From an uncultured Rubrobacteraceae bacterium (GTDB lineage Bacteria > Actinomycetota > Rubrobacteria > Rubrobacterales > Rubrobacteraceae), in assembly GCA_902806095.1 (NCBI GenBank), contig CADCVF010000022.1, positions 1-44,203 of the forward strand: 44,203 bases of DNA, read 5' to 3'. The position numbers were made by a program, and so were the translations under genes. Below the pieces are notes generated by a model that was given only the letters and a program-made list of their open reading frames with translations, was not told where the DNA came from and did no database searches. Below are positions 36,009 to 43,350 of the stretch, piece by piece (the stretch's first letter is position 1; the number at the start of each line of letters is the position of its first letter).

Positions 36009-36992
36009 GTGGAAAGAGTCTTTGCGTTCCTCGACGAGTTGATCCTGGCGCTACCCGTCCGCCAGGGCCACCGGCACTCATTGCAAATACACTTGAGGAT
36101 TGGCAAAGAGCGGGCAGAGGCCTGGCCACAGATGTCCTCGATCCAGTTGCCGTTTCTGGTGCACGCCGCGATCACCGGCGATGAGAGGCCGGCTCTCCCC
36201 GTGGCTGGCGCCTGTACCCTCCTGTACCTCGGCGCCGACCTGTTCGACAGCATCCTCGATCACGAGCTGCCGCCCTTGTGGCACGCCCGCGACAGGTCGG
36301 AGGCTAGCCTGGCAGCGACCACTCTTCTCGGAGCGCTCCCCCAGCTTTCCATCGCTCGTCTACAAGAACAAGGGACGCCGCCAGCAAGGCTTTGGACGCT
36401 GGCCCACCTTTTCGCAGACGCCGGCCTGACGATGGGTGCTGGTCAGTATGAGGATCTACTCCTCCCAGCTCTGGAGAACGTGTCCGTAGAGGACAGCAGG
36501 GCGATGGCGGAGAAAAAGAGCGGGGCTGAATATGCTTTGTTTGCGGCTGCCGGAGCTACTCTAGCGACCGAGGATCCCTCCACGATCGAGGCATACGCAG
36601 CCTTCGGTTCGTGTTTCGGCATAGCCCAACAGCTGATAAACGACGCACAGGACATCTGGGGCGAGGAGTGCGGTCGAGACCTCTCGAACGGGAAGCGCAC
36701 GCTCCCGGTAGTCCACGCCCTATCCACCCTGACCGGGGAACAACGCGGGCGACTTCAGAAGCTGCTCGCCGCCGCCCGTGAATCCACGGAACACCATGAC
36801 GGGGTGCTGGCACTCCTGGCAGCGGCGGGATCGCTGCGCTACACGGCTCTGATCGTATGGCTCTATCAACAGCAAGCACGGAGTCACCTGGCTAGTGCCT
36901 CTCCTAGGGAGTCAGCAGCTCGGGAACTCTACACATTGCTAGATCAGGCATCCATCCTCCCTCAGCCCAGGGAAGCACGACTCTCAGATTAG
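36009..36992 (+). CDS. ComQ-like polyprenyl synthase family protein
   Basis: A 327-residue protein of the trans-isoprenyl diphosphate synthase fold. The first aspartate-rich motif lies at GADLFDSILDHE (75-86). Asp77, Asp80 and Asp84 are present, but the second Asp of the DDxxD pattern (80-84) is Ser81. The second motif is NDAQD (211-215), followed by RDLSNGKRTLPVVHAL; GAGQYEDL (143-150) is the ComQ/IDS-like middle motif. In ComQXPA systems such a protein prenylates the ComX Trp. An alternative is a terpenoid or carotenoid prenyl synthase. GTG 36009 is the only standard start in the open frame, and its ribosome binding site is weak. Confidence 0.75.
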   Translation: MERVFAFLDELILALPVRQGHRHSLQIHLRIGKERAEAWPQMSSIQLPFLVHAAITGDERPALPVAGACTLLYLGADLFDSILDHELPPLWHARDRSEASLAATTLLGALPQLSIARLQEQGTPPARLWTLAHLFADAGLTMGAGQYEDLLLPALENVSVEDSRAMAEKKSGAEYALFAAAGATLATEDPSTIEAYAAFGSCFGIAQQLINDAQDIWGEECGRDLSNGKRTLPVVHALSTLTGEQRGRLQKLLAAARESTEHHDGVLALLAAAGSLRYTALIVWLYQQQARSHLASASPRESAARELYTLLDQASILPQPREARLSD

Positions 36993-37063
36993 CCCGCGGC
37001 AAGTCGGTCCCGGCGTACTTCGACGGCATCTCCTTCTGCCCCACCTCAGCCCACCCAGAGACG

Positions 37064-37093
37064 TTGCTGCCATTTTCTAACACTTGTTATACT
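37064..37093 (+). promoter_or_regulatory. Candidate promoter of the CaCA-type transporter gene
   Basis: TTGCTG (37064-37069), an 18-base spacer and TATACT (37088-37093), about 86 bases before the TTG start. Confidence 0.4.
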
Positions 37094-37179
37094 GTTCTCG
37101 TTACGGGCAAAGGTGAAGAGCGGCGCGGCGGCTGTCCCGGCGACAAGTTGGTCGGGGTGGCGGGTAGGGGGGAGGCACC

Positions 37180-38118
37180 TTGAGCGTGGCCTTCTCGCTC
37201 GCCCTCTTCGGCATCGGCGTGGCGCTGGTTATCTGGGCGACGGAGCGTCTCCTGGATGGGCTGGTCGGGCTCGCGTGGCTGCTCAGGGTCTCGGCCTTCG
37301 CCGTCGCGGCGATCTTCTCGGGCTTCGAGGCAGAGAACGTGGCGGTTGGCCTCGCGGCTGCCAGGCGCGGCGCTGAGGAGGTGGCCTTGGGCACGGTCTT
37401 CGGCGGGGCTATCTTCCTGGTGTGCGTCGCCCTGGGCCTCGGGGCGGTACTCTACCCGTTACGGGTGAGGCTGCCCCGCGGCTTCCTCGTGCTGATGGCG
37501 GCCTGCCCGTTGGCGGTCGGGGTGGGGCTCCTCGGGGGCACGACCAGCCGCTTGGCGGGGGTGGCGTTGCTCGCGGCCTTCGCCCTGGCCGTCGCCTACC
37601 TCGTCGTGGCCTCCCGCCACCACCGCTTCCTGGAGTCCGAAGAGGTGAGGGAGGCCGAGGAGAAGCGCCGCTCGTACAAAGAGGCCGTCGGCCTGAGTGT
37701 CCTCGGCCTCGCCGTGATCGCGGTCGGCGGCGAGCTGGTCACCGTGGGGGCCGAGGGCATCGTCTCCGCCCTCGGCCTCTCGGCGCTCCTGGTCGGCATG
37801 GTCGTTACCCCGGCGGCCATAGAGGTCGAGGAGGTGATCCGCCAGGCAGTCCCGACCAGGGAGGGCCTGCCTGAGGTCTCGGCAGGCAACCTGGTCGGCA
37901 CCCTACTGTACTTCCTGTGGTTCAACCTGGGCCTGATCTCACTGCTCGTGCCAGTACGGATAAACCCACAGGTGGTCGCCTTCGACTGGCCCTTCCTGGT
38001 CGCGGTCACCTGGCTGGCGACCTTCTTCTTCGCCCGGGGCCGGGTTGGTCGATTAGAGGGCGCGGCGCTCCTCTCCGCCTACGCCCTCTACGCAGCCCTC
38101 CGCACCTTCTACCTGTAA
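37180..38118 (+). CDS. CaCA-superfamily cation exchanger-like membrane protein
   Basis: A 312-residue protein with about ten helices in two halves. Each half carries an alpha-repeat-like segment: GFEAENVAVGLAAARRGAEEVALGTVFGGAIF (about 48-79) and, in the second half, TPAAIEVEEVIRQAVPTREGLPEVSAGNLVGTLLY. These match the G-x-S-x-P-E...G-N-x-x-G-S-N-x-F pattern of sodium/calcium exchangers only loosely; glutamates are kept, while the Ser/Asn ligands are altered. The ion is therefore uncertain. Start TTG 37180 follows GGGGGAGG. Confidence 0.7.
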   Translation: MSVAFSLALFGIGVALVIWATERLLDGLVGLAWLLRVSAFAVAAIFSGFEAENVAVGLAAARRGAEEVALGTVFGGAIFLVCVALGLGAVLYPLRVRLPRGFLVLMAACPLAVGVGLLGGTTSRLAGVALLAAFALAVAYLVVASRHHRFLESEEVREAEEKRRSYKEAVGLSVLGLAVIAVGGELVTVGAEGIVSALGLSALLVGMVVTPAAIEVEEVIRQAVPTREGLPEVSAGNLVGTLLYFLWFNLGLISLLVPVRINPQVVAFDWPFLVAVTWLATFFFARGRVGRLEGAALLSAYALYAALRTFYL

Positions 38119-38119
38119 A

Positions 38120-38154
38120 GCGGATTGCAAAAGGTAAATCCTTTTGCAATCCGC
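38120..38154 (+). terminator. Perfect 15-pair hairpin after the transporter gene
   Basis: Directly after the stop, GCGGATTGCAAAAGG (38120-38134) pairs fully with CCTTTTGCAATCCGC (38140-38154); loop TAAAT. No T-run. Confidence 0.75.
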
Positions 38155-38158
38155 GCTG

Positions 38159-38256
38159 ATCAGCACTTTAGCTAGTCAGCACTTCAGTAGAAACAAAAAG
38201 CTGACCAGCTGACAAGCGAGGCCGAAGGCCGCAGCGTGCTGAAGTGCTGAAATGCT
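38159..38256. repeat. Hairpin repeat tract 9
   Basis: The left edge TTTAGCTAGTCAGCACTTCAG is followed by a short spacer. The right arm has AGCTGACAAGCGA, the perfect GGCCGAAGGCC mini-hairpin, then GCGTGCTGAAGTGCTGAAATGCTGA. The tract lies between two convergent genes and is framed by two long perfect hairpins. Confidence 0.85.
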
Positions 38257-38295
38257 GAGCAGCTTGCAAAGAGGGAACCTCTTTGCAAGCTGCTC
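38257..38295 (-). terminator. Perfect 18-pair hairpin at the GlcG-like gene end
   Basis: The 18-base arm 38257-38274 (GAGCAGCTTGCAAAGAGG) pairs fully with 38278-38295 around a GAA triloop. It touches the TAG stop of the minus-strand gene (38295-38297). Confidence 0.75.
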
Positions 38296-38711
38296 TAGAA
38301 GGCAGCGGCCCCCGCCTCGGCGACCTCTTGGTCCTGATCTACGGTACCGCCGCTCACGCCTACGGCCCCGGCCACTTCCTCTCCGCGCATCAGAGGGATC
38401 CCCCCGGCGAAGTTGATGACCCGACCTTCGTTGGTCGTCTCCAGGCCGTAGAGCGGCTGCCCCGGCTGCGTCATCTCGGCCAGTTCCTGGGTCGGCATCA
38501 GGAATGAGGCCGAGGTGAAGGCTTTGTCTACAGCGATGTTTATGCTGCCCAGCCAGGCGTCTTCCATTCGCGCGAAAGCCTTCAGGTCCCTACCGTTGTC
38601 GACGACGGCTACGTTCATGGGTTGGCCTATCTCCCTGGCCTTCTCCATGGCGGCCTGAATCACCGCCTGTGCTTCCTCCAGCAAGATCGTGCTCCTGTCT
38701 CCTGATTGCAT
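38295..38711 (-). CDS. GlcG/HbpS-family (DUF336) protein
   Basis: A 138-residue protein of the GlcG/HbpS fold. Seen are ILLEEAQAVIQAAMEKAREIGQPMNVAVVDNGRDLKAFARMEDAWLGSINIAVDKAFTS, then GGIPLMRGEEVAGAVGVSGGTVDQDQEVA, both highly typical. Members bind heme or cobalamin or have unknown ligands; no heme ligand can be fixed here. GGAGGAGG with seven bases of spacing decides for the ATG at 38711, over the one at 38741. Confidence 0.88.
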   Translation of the reverse strand: MQSGDRSTILLEEAQAVIQAAMEKAREIGQPMNVAVVDNGRDLKAFARMEDAWLGSINIAVDKAFTSASFLMPTQELAEMTQPGQPLYGLETTNEGRVINFAGGIPLMRGEEVAGAVGVSGGTVDQDQEVAEAGAAAF

Positions 38712-38841
38712 ATTCGTGCCTCCTCCTTCGTTCTGTTCCACCAGACAATAACCCGCCGGACGTTCGAACGGTGTTTAGACTTTGATACCCAACTCACCTG
38801 GTACATAAACTGCGGCGGGATGTGCCTGTAGGTCGCGGTCC

Positions 38842-39102
38842 GTCCTGCCTAAGAATCCCTTCGAGACCGTAGACCGGGAAGGCGTGGGCGAGCTCATCTC
38901 GATGGCCTGCGAAAGAGGCAGGGAAGCGAACTCCGAGCTCGAGCTCGGCATCTGCGGCGAACACGGCGGCGACCCGGAGAGCATAGAGTTCTGCCACGAG
39001 GCCGGCCTCGACTATGTCTCCTGCTCTTCATACCGGGTACCGGTCGCACGCCTGGCGACGGCTCAGGCGGCCATCGGCGGTCGCGAGAAAGCCGAGGACT
39101 GA
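38842..39102 (+). pseudogene. Pyruvate phosphate dikinase C-terminal remnant
   Basis: The open frame reads [18 protein letters not shown], then [44 protein letters not shown] to TGA. This is the extreme C-terminal end of PPDK, with the catalytic Cys of the CGEHGG loop. The other roughly 800 residues, including the phosphohistidine and ATP-grasp domains, are absent. No ribosome binding site is seen. It is a leftover of a lost gene. Confidence 0.88.
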
Positions 39103-39113
39103 AACCACACCTT

Positions 39114-40154
39114 CTACTCACCCCAGGTTTTGCGAAGGACACGGACCCAATTCTCGTGGGCGAGCTTTCGGAGATCCTGATCGTTGTAGCCGTGCTCCCC
39201 AAGCGCCGACATCAGCTTCGGCAGGCCCGACACATCGCCTATCTCCTGCGAGATCAAGACCCCATCGAAGTCGGAGCCGAAGCCGACCCTGTCTATCCCG
39301 ACTCGCTCTACCAGGTAGTCGATCTGCCGGACCATCACTTCCAGAGGGGTGCTCGCATCCCTGGCCGCATCCTCACGCAGGAAGTTGACCGCGAAGTTGA
39401 GGCCGACCATCCCGTCGGAGGCGGCTATGGCGTCGAGCTGCGAGTCTGTGAGGTTTCGCGTGGAGGCGCAGAGGGCGTAAGCGTTGGAGTGGCTCGCAAC
39501 GAGCGGGGCATCCGTGAGAGTTACCACATCCCAGAAGCCTCGCTCGTTCAGGTGGGACACATCGATCATGATGCGGAGGCTGTTGCAGGCGCGAACCAAC
39601 TCCCTACCAGCTTCGGTTAGCCCCGGTCCCGTATCCGGTGAGCGCCGAAAGTGCACGGCGACACCTTCGGCAAAGGCGTTCGGCCGGCCCCAGACAAGGC
39701 CTAGCGAGCGCAGGCCCGCCCGGTAGAGCACGTGCAGCGTGTCGAGGTCGGTATCGATCGCGTCGGCGCCCTCCAGGTGCAGCACCGCCGCCATTACGTC
39801 CCCGTCCAGGCACCGTTGCAGTTCAGCGGCGGTGCTGACGACCCGGAACTTCCCGTCCGAGCAATCCTCGATCCTGAACAGCATGGCTGTATCGGCCATC
39901 GAGCGGCGCAACGCAAACGCGGCATCAAGCGCGGGCGGAAGCCCCCTCGTCCCCAGCGTCTGCTCTTTGGGTGAAGGGATCCAGACGGCAAAGAAGCCGC
40001 CCCCGAAGCCCCCCTCACGTGCCCGGGGTAGATCCAGGTGGCCCTTCTCACCGCGCTCGAAGAATGCGCCGGGTCCGCCCCCATCCGGCCCACCGAGCCT
40101 TAGCAGTACATCGTTGTGGCCATCGAACACGACCGGAAATGCATTCCGACCCAT
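39114..40154 (-). CDS. Membrane dipeptidase (M19 family)
   Basis: A zinc dipeptidase of the renal dipeptidase family, 346 residues. The metal motif His13-x-Asp15 (FDGHNDVLLRL), the bridging Glu in LHLEGADAID, MIDVSHLNERGFWDV, ASHSNAYAL and VGFGSDFDGV are all in order. No signal peptide is seen, so it is probably cytoplasmic. Neighbours do not suggest a pathway. The stop is 12 bases from the ppdK remnant. Confidence 0.92.
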   Translation of the reverse strand: MGRNAFPVVFDGHNDVLLRLGGPDGGGPGAFFERGEKGHLDLPRAREGGFGGGFFAVWIPSPKEQTLGTRGLPPALDAAFALRRSMADTAMLFRIEDCSDGKFRVVSTAAELQRCLDGDVMAAVLHLEGADAIDTDLDTLHVLYRAGLRSLGLVWGRPNAFAEGVAVHFRRSPDTGPGLTEAGRELVRACNSLRIMIDVSHLNERGFWDVVTLTDAPLVASHSNAYALCASTRNLTDSQLDAIAASDGMVGLNFAVNFLREDAARDASTPLEVMVRQIDYLVERVGIDRVGFGSDFDGVLISQEIGDVSGLPKLMSALGEHGYNDQDLRKLAHENWVRVLRKTWGE

Positions 40155-40260
40155 CCGAGCATCTCCCTTCTTGACGACACACTACTATCACATTGCAAAG
40201 CTATGAGGCTGATAGCTGAAACTTGGTGTGAACCCCAGGCAAACTATAGACTTAGGATCT

Positions 40261-40794
40261 CTACCTCCACTTTATCGTGCAGCCGATCGGTCGAGTCTGG
40301 GCGACCGGGGGTTCTTCGTCGGCCAGGGCCGCATCGAGAGCATCCCTGAGGTAATGGTTCTGTACGGCCCCGGGATCTTCGTAGTTATCGTCGACGGTGC
40401 CGTGGTAAAGCAGCGTGCCATCCTTCCCGAAGAGGAACACTTCGGGGGTGCGCTCCGCCCCGTACGCCCGAGCTACCTCCTGCGACTCATCGAAGAGGTA
40501 AGGGAAGTTAAACCCCTTCTCTTGTGCGCGCTCCTTCATCCTTGGGAAGTTATCGTCGGGATACCTTTCCGGGTCGTTGGCGCTGATGGCTATGACCTTC
40601 ACACCCCTGTCGGCGTAGTCAGCCTGGGTCTGGACTATGCGATCCTCCCACGCCTGGGCGTAGGGGCAATGGTTGCAGGTGAAGACGACTGCCACGGCCA
40701 CCTTATCCGCGTGATCCGCGAGGGCGTGGTGATGGTCATCCACCCCGGGTAGCTCGAAAGCTATCGCCTCGTCGCCTGGTTTGAGGTTGGCCAC
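40261..40794 (-). CDS. Thioredoxin-fold peroxiredoxin-like protein (AhpC/TSA type)
   Basis: A 177-residue protein with the CNHCPY motif (Cys40, Cys43) after a beta strand, the thioredoxin-fold core (VKVIAISANDPERYPDD, FPYLFDESQEVARAYGAERTPEVFLF) and the end IGCTIKWR. This is a well-recognised thiol-disulfide family of unknown substrate. It is probably cytoplasmic, as no leader is visible. Confidence 0.88.
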   Translation of the reverse strand: MANLKPGDEAIAFELPGVDDHHHALADHADKVAVAVVFTCNHCPYAQAWEDRIVQTQADYADRGVKVIAISANDPERYPDDNFPRMKERAQEKGFNFPYLFDESQEVARAYGAERTPEVFLFGKDGTLLYHGTVDDNYEDPGAVQNHYLRDALDAALADEEPPVAQTRPIGCTIKWR

Positions 40795-40874
40795 TTCTAC
40801 CGCTCCTTTCTCGAAGCATACATCGTGTACGGGCGTGCCTACTGTCCATATACACAGCCTACCGCTATTATCCC

Positions 40875-41207
40875 CTATCCATCGCCTGGCTCGGACTTCT
40901 CCGCGGCGTCTATGGCCCGCCGAATCGTGTCCGGTGAAGGTAGCGGGGAGATGCGACCGTCCTCTAGATGGTAGGCGCGGCAGGTAAGTGCGTAGTGAGC
41001 ATCGGGCGGCGGAGGGGCTATGTCCTGGCCGTCTAGTAGTATGGTGGGGGAGCCTACGAAGCGCAGCTCTTGGGCCTGCTCTTCGCTCTCGACCCCGACG
41101 ACCTCGACGCTCGCGTCGATGCCCTTCTCGTCCAACACCTCACGCAGGCGTTCGAGCGCCAGCTCATGAGACGGACAGTCTTCGTAGAAGAGGAAACGCA
41201 CACGCAT
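40875..41207 (-). CDS. Small thioredoxin-like protein
   Basis: A 110-residue protein beginning MRVRFLFYEDCPSHELALERLREVL, with ELRFVGSPTILLDGQDI in the middle. This is a thioredoxin-like fold with a single N-terminal Cys (Cys11) and the cis-Pro motif GSPT; a second cysteine occurs at LTCRAYHL. Similar small proteins are found in metal-resistance contexts, but nothing here proves such a role. The ATG 41207 has no clear ribosome binding site; TTG 41222 is possible. Confidence 0.65.
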   Translation of the reverse strand: MRVRFLFYEDCPSHELALERLREVLDEKGIDASVEVVGVESEEQAQELRFVGSPTILLDGQDIAPPPPDAHYALTCRAYHLEDGRISPLPSPDTIRRAIDAAEKSEPGDG

Positions 41208-41409
41208 CAAGATCAGGAGCAACCATAGATGGCTTTTGTAGGCGCGTCAAGGAGTCCGCCATCATCGTCGACCAGTGGCTCAGCGCGTTGCCTCCAGGGC
41301 CGGCCTCCACGACGATGTTCGCGTGTGCGACCTCGCGTACGGGGGCGCCATCGATCTCGAACCTCGTCACGATGCCGAGCATGCCGCCGGAACCAGCTGG
41401 ATAGACCAC
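41164..41409 (-). CDS. Hypothetical 81-residue protein (doubtful)
   Basis: From GTG 41409 the frame reads YPAGSGGMLGIVTRFEIDG, then VREVAHANIVVEAGPGGNALSHW, which looks protein-like. GGAGGAG lies ten bases upstream. Its last 15-20 residues overlap the thioredoxin-like gene, and a second frame from ATG 41446 (MEYLKPLEEYHPR) would join it through a frameshift. It may be a small conserved protein or a decayed one. I do not recognise it. Confidence 0.3.
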   Translation of the reverse strand: MVYPAGSGGMLGIVTRFEIDGAPVREVAHANIVVEAGPGGNALSHWSTMMADSLTRLQKPSMVAPDLDACAFPLLRRLSVS

Positions 41410-41489
41410 GGGGGTGGTACTCCTCCAGTGGTTTCAGGTACTCCATGTGCTAGAACAGTCCAGAACGCACAACGGCCGATAGGAGAGAC

Positions 41490-41759
41490 ATGGCGAAGAC
41501 CCACAAGGTTACCTTTCGGCGCAGGGGCGTAACCATAGATTGCGCCGAGGACGAGTATATCCTCGAACAAGCCGAGAACGCGGGCTTGCGCCTCCCCTAC
41601 GATTGCCGCAGCGGTACCTGCACCACCTGTATTGTAAAGTGCCTCGAAGGCGAGATGGACCAGGACCTCGCTTTTGCACTGGACGATCTTGATCTGGAGC
41701 AAGGTTGGCGCCTCATCTGCATCGGCAGCCCGCTTTCGGACGTGGTGCTGGATAGATAG
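41490..41759 (+). CDS. 2Fe-2S ferredoxin, plant type
   Basis: An 89-residue ferredoxin. The cluster ligands are Cys39, Cys44 and Cys47 (YDCRSGTCTTC) and Cys77 (RLICIGSP), the CxxxxCxxC...C pattern of plant/cyanobacterial-type ferredoxins. GGAGAG precedes the ATG. It has no partner oxidoreductase intact nearby; the next gene is a broken FAD enzyme, which may once have been linked. Confidence 0.93.
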   Translation: MAKTHKVTFRRRGVTIDCAEDEYILEQAENAGLRLPYDCRSGTCTTCIVKCLEGEMDQDLAFALDDLDLEQGWRLICIGSPLSDVVLDR

Positions 41760-41928
41760 TAGCTAGAGCGTGTAGCCGTCACCAGGGCTAACCCGGAACC
41801 TCTTGGAAGCTCGAATCAGCCTGGCTCGGCCGAGAGCCCGCATCCCGGTCATACCTCCTTTCCGGATTGTGTATCATTTTACGGGATAGGGGAAGCCGAA
41901 AGGCAAGCAACGTGGAAAGGGGAAGGCT

Positions 41929-42413
41929 GTGCCGGACTACGATATCGTGGTCATCGGTAGCGGTTTCGCGGGCTCGACGGCTACGTTGAGCTTCCTGGAG
42001 GCGGCGGAGAAGACCGGCCAGGCCGGCCGTGTCGCGTTGATCGAGGCTGGAAAGAAGGGCACATGGCCGGGAGGTTCGCGCTGGACGAGGCCTTTTCTGC
42101 GGCTCGATCGCGACAACACGCTCTTGAGCCACCGGACCGAAAGAGTGGAGCAGAACCTGTCGGACCTCGACTACTGGCGCAAGTTTGCGGACGAGGTACC
42201 TGACACGGTCGAGTTCATGCAGGACCACGGCGTCAAGCTGATCCACCACGACGAGGAGAACGCCGCCCTGGACTTCGAGGAGCAGCACTTCGCCCACCCG
42301 TCAGGTGGTGGCAAGGAGATCGCGGATAACTACTTGATCTGCGGGCGAATACCTTCGGACGCATCGTCGGCATGAACGTCGCCGAATCACTCTCGGGCGC
42401 GCCAACCGGATAG
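41929..42413 (+). pseudogene. FAD-dependent dehydrogenase with internal deletion
   Basis: The N-terminal part (from GTG 41929) has the FAD Rossmann motif DIVVIGSGFAGSTATLSFLEAA and GGSRWTRPFLRLD, as in FAD-dependent tricarballylate dehydrogenase/fumarate-reductase-like enzymes (TcuA type). After residue about 140 the frame changes, and the other frame gives ANTFGRIVGMNVAESLSGAPTG with TAG at 42411. That is the C-terminal FAD-binding end of the same family. The catalytic middle (about 300 residues) is missing. So an internal deletion with frameshift left both ends. Confidence 0.8.
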
Positions 42414-42528
42414 GATACCCTTCACCGCCTTCCCGCTCGGCGCGGACCAGGAAGAACGAAGGGTGTGCTAGACGCCTTCGTGTAAAAGGGGGTAGTATTC
42501 GGAAGGGCGATTAGGAAAGGAAATTGCC

Positions 42529-42714
42529 ATGGACGATCTTAACCCCATAGCCGCTAAAGGCGCGCAAAAGATAGCAGAGGCTCAACGACGGTTCTACGAA
42601 CCGCGTATAGAAAAACTGGTGCAGATTGGCGCGACCCGCGAACTCGCCGAGTACCTCGTCGGCCTCGAAATAAGGGTAGCCCAACTCGAACAGGGGCCGC
42701 CCACGAACCGGTAA
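42529..42714 (+). CDS. Small unknown protein (61 residues)
   Basis: A helical, charged protein with no membrane segment: AAKGAQKIAEAQRRFYEPRIEKLVQIGATRELAEYLVGLEIRVAQLEQ. AGGAAAGGAAA lies ahead of the ATG at good distance. I do not recognise a family. It stands alone between the FAD-enzyme remnant and a minus-strand small gene. Confidence 0.6.
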   Translation: MDDLNPIAAKGAQKIAEAQRRFYEPRIEKLVQIGATRELAEYLVGLEIRVAQLEQGPPTNR

Positions 42715-42863
42715 CGGCCCGCGGGGCGCGCCGACCGCGTGGGGCCGGTCTTGGCGAGGAGGGCGTAGCCCTGCTTAACCTCTTATTCGTCCCTGGCTTA
42801 TCGGGGAAGGGTTTGTACGCTTATGCTGCTGATTCAGGAGTTGTCGGTGGTAAGCAGTGACGG

Positions 42864-43064
42864 TTAGCCCTCGTTTAGAAGCGCCTCGAGCTCTTCGTCC
42901 AGCAGAACCAACTCCCAACCCCGCACCAGCGCCCCGTTCTCGAAAGCGCCGAAGTCCTTTACCCGCATCACCTCGGGATGGCTGGCGACAGGTTCGGCGT
43001 CCACGATCATGCCTTCGGTGAGGCGGGCGTACCTCAGGACGTTTTGTGTGAGGCGTATCTTCAT
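42864..43064 (-). CDS. Small unknown protein (66 residues)
   Basis: MKIRLTQNVLRYARLTEGMIVDAEPVASHPEVMRVKDFGAF... suggests a small beta-rich (SH3/KOW-like) domain followed by an acidic helix ELVLLDEELEALLNEG. AGAGGAG at good distance upstream supports the ATG at 43064. Function unknown. Confidence 0.6.
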   Translation of the reverse strand: MKIRLTQNVLRYARLTEGMIVDAEPVASHPEVMRVKDFGAFENGALVRGWELVLLDEELEALLNEG

Positions 43065-43350
43065 CGCTCCTCTTCCCGCTATTATGAGCGCGCGCGGGAA
43101 CCGGTTTTGTCCGTTTGCTTACACTTCCGTTTGCCGACCGCCTTTTGTGGCCGAGTACCATGGCCTCGCTCGGGAGACGCTGTGGCCCGGGTTCTCGGCT
43201 ATCGCCCATTGCGATAGACTACACTGGTCCGGTTCCTTCCGACATCGTCGCCCAGGGAAGCTCCGGTGAAGTGCAGGTTGTGTCCACGAAGTAGGATATC
43301 GAGGATGAAGTGTATTAATCATCGGGCTACTCCAACCCATCAGCGAAGAC

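Noticed and set aside
34025-37179. Integrated element with att repeats at tRNA-Gly
   Set aside because: No copy of the tRNA 3' end is visible downstream and no integrase is encoded; only position and base composition hint at transfer.
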